Shown here: in pieces, positions 58,365-64,000 of the stretch
How positions within the stretch are numbered: position 1 is the first letter of the stretch
How the letters are laid out: every line of letters begins with the position of its first letter
Program-made: the position numbers and the translations under genes
From: Owenia fusiformis
Lineage: Eukaryota > Annelida > Polychaeta > Sabellida > Oweniidae
NCBI GenBank assembly: GCA_903813345.2
Contig: CAIIXF020000012.1
Coordinates: 35,880,528-35,944,527, forward strand
Direction of reading: 5' to 3'
DNA: 64,000 bases
The notes under the pieces: generated by a model
What the model saw: the letters and a program-made list of their open reading frames with translations, nothing else
Databases searched by the model: none
Told to the model about the DNA's origin: nothing

Positions 58365-61300
58365 TTACCTTTTTATTTTGTAATGTCCATGGGCTAAAGT
58401 TGTGATGCCATCATCCAGAATAAATCGTTTGTCATCGTAGGGATTAAGGCTGACTTTGTTGATGCCTATCATGAAGATTTCGTGTTTGATTGACCGAAAT
58501 TGTTTCATGGTCGACAGCATTAGTTGTCTACTAAGGACAGCATTTTTGTAATCATCGTGGGTAATGGTGTTTTTCACGACACATTTAGTCACACCTTTAG
58601 CCGTTTTCTTGGCTTCACCATCGACCAAGAGGGAATACATCTTGGGCTTCAGTCCGACAAATTCAGAAGGAGCTACACCGGCAGTCTCATCTTTGAATTT
58701 GCCAATGACTTTCTTGTTGTTTGTCGAAAACAGTGGATGGTCTTTTGGATAATCAGACGTGTCGTATAACTCTAAATTCTTACTCATATCACCATAGATG
58801 TCTTCCGTTTGTATGTGATAACACAAACTAAAAAAAAATTAAATAGAATAAATAAAATAATGACAAATAGTTGACAATTAAGATTTCATGAATTAAATTG
58901 TTTGAATTCGGTAGATTGGGAGATATTTAAATCAATACATAGGTATACCTGTCAGTGTCTGTGAACAGCAGCTTGGCATCGGATCCATATTTGGGTATTA
59001 CGTGACCATAATGGAATTCATACATCAAGGTCTTGCTCACATCCAATATAGTGAATCCACAGTAGATTGGCCGATTGAGGTACAGTTTTGTCTTTCTTAA
59101 CTCCACTGCCGCCAAGTCATCGGTAAAAATGCTGAATGCATGAAACGATGGTTTACACGCCAACTTCAACATTCTTAATTCCTTGTGGACCAGTTGTATA
59201 TTGCGTCGTTTTCTTAAGTTTTCCATCGTTTTGCCAAAGACACTGTAATCAGAAGCAACATATTATGTCGTATTTAAGTTATGTAAAGTTTGAAAGATTT
59301 TTTTTTTTTGTATATTATTCAATCAGTACATACTTATTAGTACAGTCATGGTGTTATTGGATTACTTACCTATTGTTCATGAGCTTAAAGAAGTCCTTCT
59401 CGAAGCCATTCTTAGCCAACTTCCTTCTCTCTGTATTTAAGTCGATATAGGGTTTTAGCCATCTCGATTGGCTAAAGGTCAGCACTCGATGTGTTTTTGT
59501 TACTTTCAAGCCATATGTTTTATATTGCTGCAAGTTTCTGTAATGCAGAACATACTTCTCTTTGTTTGCTAAATTCGGCACTAGTTTCTTGTTTTTTCCA
59601 CTTCCCAACTGCAATTCTTTTGCAAGCCCTTTGCAGAAGGGAGATACCATCTCATCATCTATTACCAATGACTCCGGTGCTAATGGATAGTCGGAATGTG
59701 TATCGTGCAGTTCACTGGGATACTCCAAATCAACTTCTAAGATGTAGCCATCTTTCGATTCTTCAGAAACGCTTTCAATGTCTAATGCTTCGATTTCTTT
59801 ATCATCAAGCCATCGAAATCCATGAGTGGGTAGGGGATTACTCATAGCCCAACCATACAGATTATTAGCATCTAGATATGAAATGTATGATTTTGGTTCA
59901 TCTGCCTTGTGACTCGAAAGAAGTGGATTATTTGCTTTTGCATAACGCTGGGAAATCATAGAGATGCCTCCTCGTAATCCCGATTCTATGAAAAGATGCA
60001 TATCAGGATCGGTGAAAAGTTCTAGACGAACGCCAGTGTACTTTAAGGCAGCTGACCAGGACAATCCCGGAGCGGTGTAATAGTGTGCGGGATCTAGCGA
60101 ATACATATCCATTGAAAGTTTCCTGAAGCTTTCAAATATATCTGTAAGCAGGAGGACATCAGTCTTCAGATACAGATCATGATATTCTTGAAACGTCTTC
60201 ATTTTAAATGTACTCCATACATTTTGCGAATGCTCGTAGTCTGCATCACTCAAACTTTCATTTGTCAAATCATTGAAAAAGGCGCCCTGAGAAGGTAATT
60301 GTAGATTCTTAAACTTCTCGACATTGTCGAACCAAGCGTAAGGAAACACTCCTTTCCTCAATAGTAAGTCTCTTTCCTCTGTATTTTTATATTCCGAAAT
60401 TAGATGTTGAAATTTTTCTTTCCCTTCTTGGAGAAGATTATTTGTCAGTTTCTCAAGAGAGGTACCTAAGAACTGAAAAGAGTCTATGAAGTCCATAGAA
60501 CCCATCGAGAATGATATGTATCGTTCCATATTCGTTGGAATCACCTTCAGTTTTCCATGCTGATAAAGGCCAATAGACTGCATAATGAGATGGGCGTCAT
60601 AATTCTGTAAATAAGAGCAATTCATATTTATTGATTATTTTATTAAGTAAATAGATTAGTACGTTTATACTCGTTGATAATACCTGTTTTCATACTATTG
60701 CGACATACCTTTAGATTGTGGAATACAACTGGGATTTTGCCTCTGAATTGGAAATTGACATTGCACGCATTGTGGGCTGCCCCTCTGAATAGACCTATAA
60801 CACAATTTAAATTAAAATATAAACCCTTTCAAAAATATGCATTTTACGATTTCAATTCTAATTTATTAGCGTTATTTATGTGTACCTGTAGCATGGTCGT
60901 GGTCCCTCACTCTATCATCACCCAAGGGCATCTTACAAATGTGACAGTTTACAGCCTTGTTGAAGGAATCGCAGTCTTCAGGTTTCATATTAATCGGTTT
61001 CTGTTCGTGTTTGTACCATAGATCAACCCTATCTTGCACCTTTACCATATGTTGGATAAATGTATCTGTGACATTGTCACCACTATACACAACAGTTGGT
61101 TTGGTAAGGTCTTCGGTAGGTCCAACCACTTTATATGCAAAACCTGATGGTCTGTGTTGAGTCATCTTTTGAGTATGGGAATAACTAGGGTCTGGTTGAC
61201 AGCTCTGAACTTTTTCCGTGGCAGCCTCGAAGTCAGCATAAACTATCCAGGGTACTCTAAGCTGTTTGCTGACATCTTTATAATAGAGCCATTTGTCCTC

Positions 61301-62617
61301 CTCTGATGGCATTTCGATTTTCTGTGGACCATACATCTGACAGTGTTTCATATGGTTTTGAAGTAAGTCATTTCGCATGAAGCCATGTAGACAGTAGTCG
61401 CAGAAATAACGTTTACCGTTATGCGCCGTGGTGTGGCTTAACAGACGACTCATGTCCCTAATACAGCAAAAGTGCGACGTTCTCTGATTTGAAATGAGCA
61501 GGAGGTTGACATGCGTGACTCGCCTCTGTTTAGTGATATACAGAGGAAACACTTCTTTATCATAACCGAATACGTTGACTGAAATTTGGTTGTTTGTTTC
61601 AAAAGTAGGTATATCTGTCAATTTTACTGGATATGCGATACCATCCATGTTGAGCTGGCTGGTTAAGTTCTTATATTTCGAAACTCGTTGTGGATCTTTG
61701 CGCTGTGGATAGAGGGATGATAGTACAGACCATAAGAAACATATTTTGTCTTTGTTCTGCACATTGATAATTGTCTTTTTATTTCGTAGTTTAAAAGGTG
61801 TTGGTATATAGCTCGAACCCCGGATTGGCTTCCATCTTACCATATGAACTTTGAAACTTATGACATGATCAAGGATCCACGCACTTCCCTCACGTTGATA
61901 CTTTATGAAGGAGTCGTATATCTTTTTTATAGTTTCTTGCCACGACTCTTTCAAATCATCTGGCTTCATTGCGATATGACAATGACCCCTAAAGTGCGGC
62001 TGAGTGATTTCTGTACTTTCTTTTTTATCTTTTTTAAATTGGACTTTAATAGACGCGTACCACTTGATGCCCCCCTTCTTCTTCATTTGTTTTAGTAGAA
62101 TATCCTTTATCTTGGCCTCTTTCTCCTTAAAGAAACGCAGAGGGTCAAATTTTGAAAGACCAATGGCGTTTATTTCCACTGTTTTCAATATTCCGTTTAG
62201 AGCCTCGTTCTCGAAATCGCATTCGATATCTTCAGAGGTTGACTGTGAGGGGGATGATTGGTCACTTGACGAGGTTGTTGATGTTTCCGAGTCTTCAGGA
62301 GATGTTGCTGTCGAATCCGATGTCGTACTGTCCTTAGAGGGTCCACCACCCGATTGATTAATATGTGATCTTTTATGGGTTTCCAGTTTGTCCTTCCTGT
62401 AAAACTCTTGATTACACAGATCACAATGAAATTCCGGGGGTTTATGCAGTTTTTCGTGCCTAGTTAAATTTTCCTTTCTGTTGAATACTTTCCCGCAGTG
62501 ACATTGATATGTCTGATAATTAGCGTTATGTTGCAAACGTTTATGTCTTGCCAAACCAGTAGCTCGTTTATACCGTTTACCACAGTGGCAGGTGTATGTT
62601 GAATGCATGGCGGGCAT
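58365..62617 (-). CDS. POLB: Polinton protein-primed family B DNA polymerase with N-terminal zinc fingers
   Basis: About 1,269 residues in five exons: 62617-60886, 60794-60709, 60604-59370, 59242-58949, 58827-58365; four GT-AG introns of 91-127 bp, phases consistent. Copies the element using a protein primer. Three C2H2-like fingers (residues 9-80; the first two have C-x-C rather than C-x2-C spacing), another zinc motif (FCDYCLHGF), exonuclease motif I DFE (D462, E464), a treble-clef-like cluster (CHICKMPL, then RDHDHATG, completed by AHNACN in exon 2), Exo II (NYD, D609), Exo III (Y751, D755), polymerase motif A DANNLYG (D851), motif B (KLMNN, 1013-1018, continued by VFGK) and motif C DTD (1113-1115, next Ser in exon 5). 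All catalytic motifs are present. The 3' end may extend: a perfect donor (GTAAGTAT) overlaps the TAA at 58,365, so a short last exon cannot be excluded. Confidence 0.95.
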
Positions 62618-63669
62618 ATTTTTATAGGCCTAGCTGGAAATATATTAATCATATACGTGTAATTAATAAATGTACTTTACCACTATCACGATATTAAATT
62701 CAACCTTATTAGAAAATGAAAATCAATAAACTGACAGATTAATATGCAGTAAGTAATAAAACATTGTTCATATCTCGAATTGTTCGATATAATATGTTTC
62801 TGTATATTAATTTAATATATGGAAACACAGTTACTCGAAGCATTGTGTGAATTATACATCTGTTTCTGATATTATATATGATTTTAAGATACATTATTAA
62901 ATCTCACTTTTGAGCAACACACTGTGTGAAATAAACATTTGTTGCTCGGGTTTCTGATATTATATATGATTTTAAGATGCATAATGAAATCTCACCTTTT
63001 AGCAATGTATGCTTGATTCGTGCTCTTTATGTTTATACTTGTCCTACGTCTCCTCCTATTTCCTAATCATGCGCTTGTTGCATCCAGATGTGGAAATGTG
63101 GAAAGATTGCGATGTAATGTCCTTTATAATTTGGAGAAACTCCTTAAAAACTAGTTTAAACCGGTTCTGAAAAATACTAATTTTGTTCAAAAATATTCGG
63201 TCGTTTAACATTTGCATCTAGTTTGCTCTATCTAATGTCTTCTTTTGATTTAATCAATAAGGCTGCACTCGTTAACGTAGCAATCATAGCAATTGAGCCG
63301 AGAAGTATTTATAGTTATACATATTACCTGGCCAGTTAACTTACATAGAATCTTATAATCAGTATAATTGATTTAGACTTAAGGCTAAAACAAAATTAAC
63401 GTTTTAATAAATCAAACTAAACGAGGTAGTGACAGTTATGACGTGTACTAACTTTAATTAATTGTTTTTGGCGGGAAATTGTTAATATAGTTCTACGTAC
63501 AACATGTAAGAAATCACTCGAGTCTGTACCGGCGGGTACGGTCTTACCTATTATCGATTACCAGTCAATGACTGACGCGTTTTTATTAATTTTACTTCAC
63601 CGGCTGTCAATATTCCGTATCAAATTACCAGAACCTGTACCGACGGTACAGGCTTTCAAGGTTAAACGG
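62618..63669. other. Polinton right subterminal region, non-coding
   Basis: About 1 kb upstream of PolB, probably its promoter. Two direct repeats 87 bp apart (62,861-62,915 and 62,948-63,003) share TTTCTGATATTATATATGAT and AAATCTCAC. CCTGTACCGACGGTACAGG at 63,634-63,652 is a perfect 9-bp-arm palindrome, and a related GTACCGGCGGGTAC is at 63,526-63,539. No capsid or protease open frame. Confidence 0.6.
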
Positions 63670-63973
63670 GACGCGTACTGGTTTATCGATTTATTGTTTT
63701 TGGCGGGAATTCGAATAGTATCCTTACAGTAAACGTACAAACGTGGGGTAGGGCGTCCGTTACCTTAGGGCCCGAGATTCCCGAAATATGTACACGCCAC
63801 CACGCCGAGGGGGGAGGGGTGGGGTCCCCGTATGTGCCTCCCGAGCTCAGGGAGGCTCACAGATGTCCCTCCCCATTGGAGCCCATGTTAGGGAGGGTAA
63901 TATGAAAAATCGTGTCCCTCCCCATAGGACTCAATGTTAAAGGTGCGTCAGAACTCTCGTTTCTGTAACTACT
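63670..63973 (-). repeat. Polinton right terminal inverted repeat (304 bp)
   Basis: Reverse complement of 54,649-54,952, identical by eye; ends …GTAACTACT. Confidence 0.95.
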
Positions 63974-63979
63974 GATCGT
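63974..63979. repeat. Polinton target site duplication, right (GATCGT)
   Basis: Matches 54,643-54,648. The 21 bases that follow are host sequence, the continuation of the intron or intergenic DNA left of the insertion. Confidence 0.93.
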
Positions 63980-64000
63980 AGTTGGCACCACGTGAAACTG

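Larger units (their letters stand above)
54649..63973 (-). mobile_element. Complete compact Polinton (Maverick) DNA transposon, 9,325 bp
   Basis: Self-synthesising DNA transposon. Bounded by 304-bp inverted repeats starting AGTAGTTACAG and by a 6-bp target duplication. Encodes, all on the minus strand and in order of transcription, PolB, a zinc-finger ATPase and a chromodomain integrase; every reading frame is open after removing short introns. Ordinary Polintons are about 15-20 kb and also encode major and minor capsid proteins and a cysteine protease; none is present here, and there is no room for them (largest gaps about 1 kb). The matching repeats and open frames suggest recent insertion. 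Confidence 0.95.

Noticed and set aside
61844-62424. Plus-strand and alternate-frame open frames within the Polinton polymerase
   Set aside because: Shadows of the PolB exon 1, which carries the recognised zinc fingers and exonuclease motif.

Overview
The window is nuclear DNA from an AT-rich animal genome, most likely a marine invertebrate; the species cannot be fixed from sequence alone. The evidence is split genes with canonical GT-AG introns, a metazoan-type GDPD1/GDPD3 gene of nine coding exons, a small secreted discoidin-domain gene, abundant minisatellites and foldback elements, and a Polinton (Maverick) DNA transposon. No operons, rRNA, tRNA or CRISPR were seen.

Layout. Bases 1-8,100 are intergenic and dominated by two very large arrays of a 19-bp minisatellite (about 2,067-3,775 and 4,068-6,250) created by a roughly 2-kb segmental duplication, with older diverged copies on both sides. 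From 8,441 to 39,180 (+) runs a glycerophosphodiester phosphodiesterase gene (340 codons over nine exons). Its 20-kb second intron holds, on the opposite strand, a nested gene for a repeat-rich IQ-motif protein (14,833-16,032), plus several transposon remnants and a 1,186-bp segment present three times in tandem. Exon 7 of the GDPD gene is preceded by six further in-frame 90-bp copies of 'splice acceptor plus start of exon', which is the strangest host-gene feature here. Bases 42,258-46,440 are a transposon-like structure with about 560-bp inverted arms. From 49,122 to 51,148 (+) lies a secreted coiled-coil plus F5/8 type C (discoidin) protein gene. A broken first exon of a paralogue sits at 53,718-53,900.

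Bases 54,649-63,973 are a complete, apparently young Polinton. It has 304-bp terminal inverted repeats that look identical by eye, a 6-bp target duplication (GATCGT), and three collinear minus-strand genes: protein-primed family B DNA polymerase with N-terminal zinc fingers (five exons), a zinc-finger/packaging-type ATPase (two exons), and a chromodomain integrase (one exon). All reading frames are open once short introns of 86-127 bp are removed. At 9.3 kb it is much shorter than ordinary Polintons, and I see no capsid, minor capsid or protease gene. It therefore looks like a compact, capsid-less lineage that keeps replication, integration and a packaging-type ATPase. This is my main candidate for an undescribed system.
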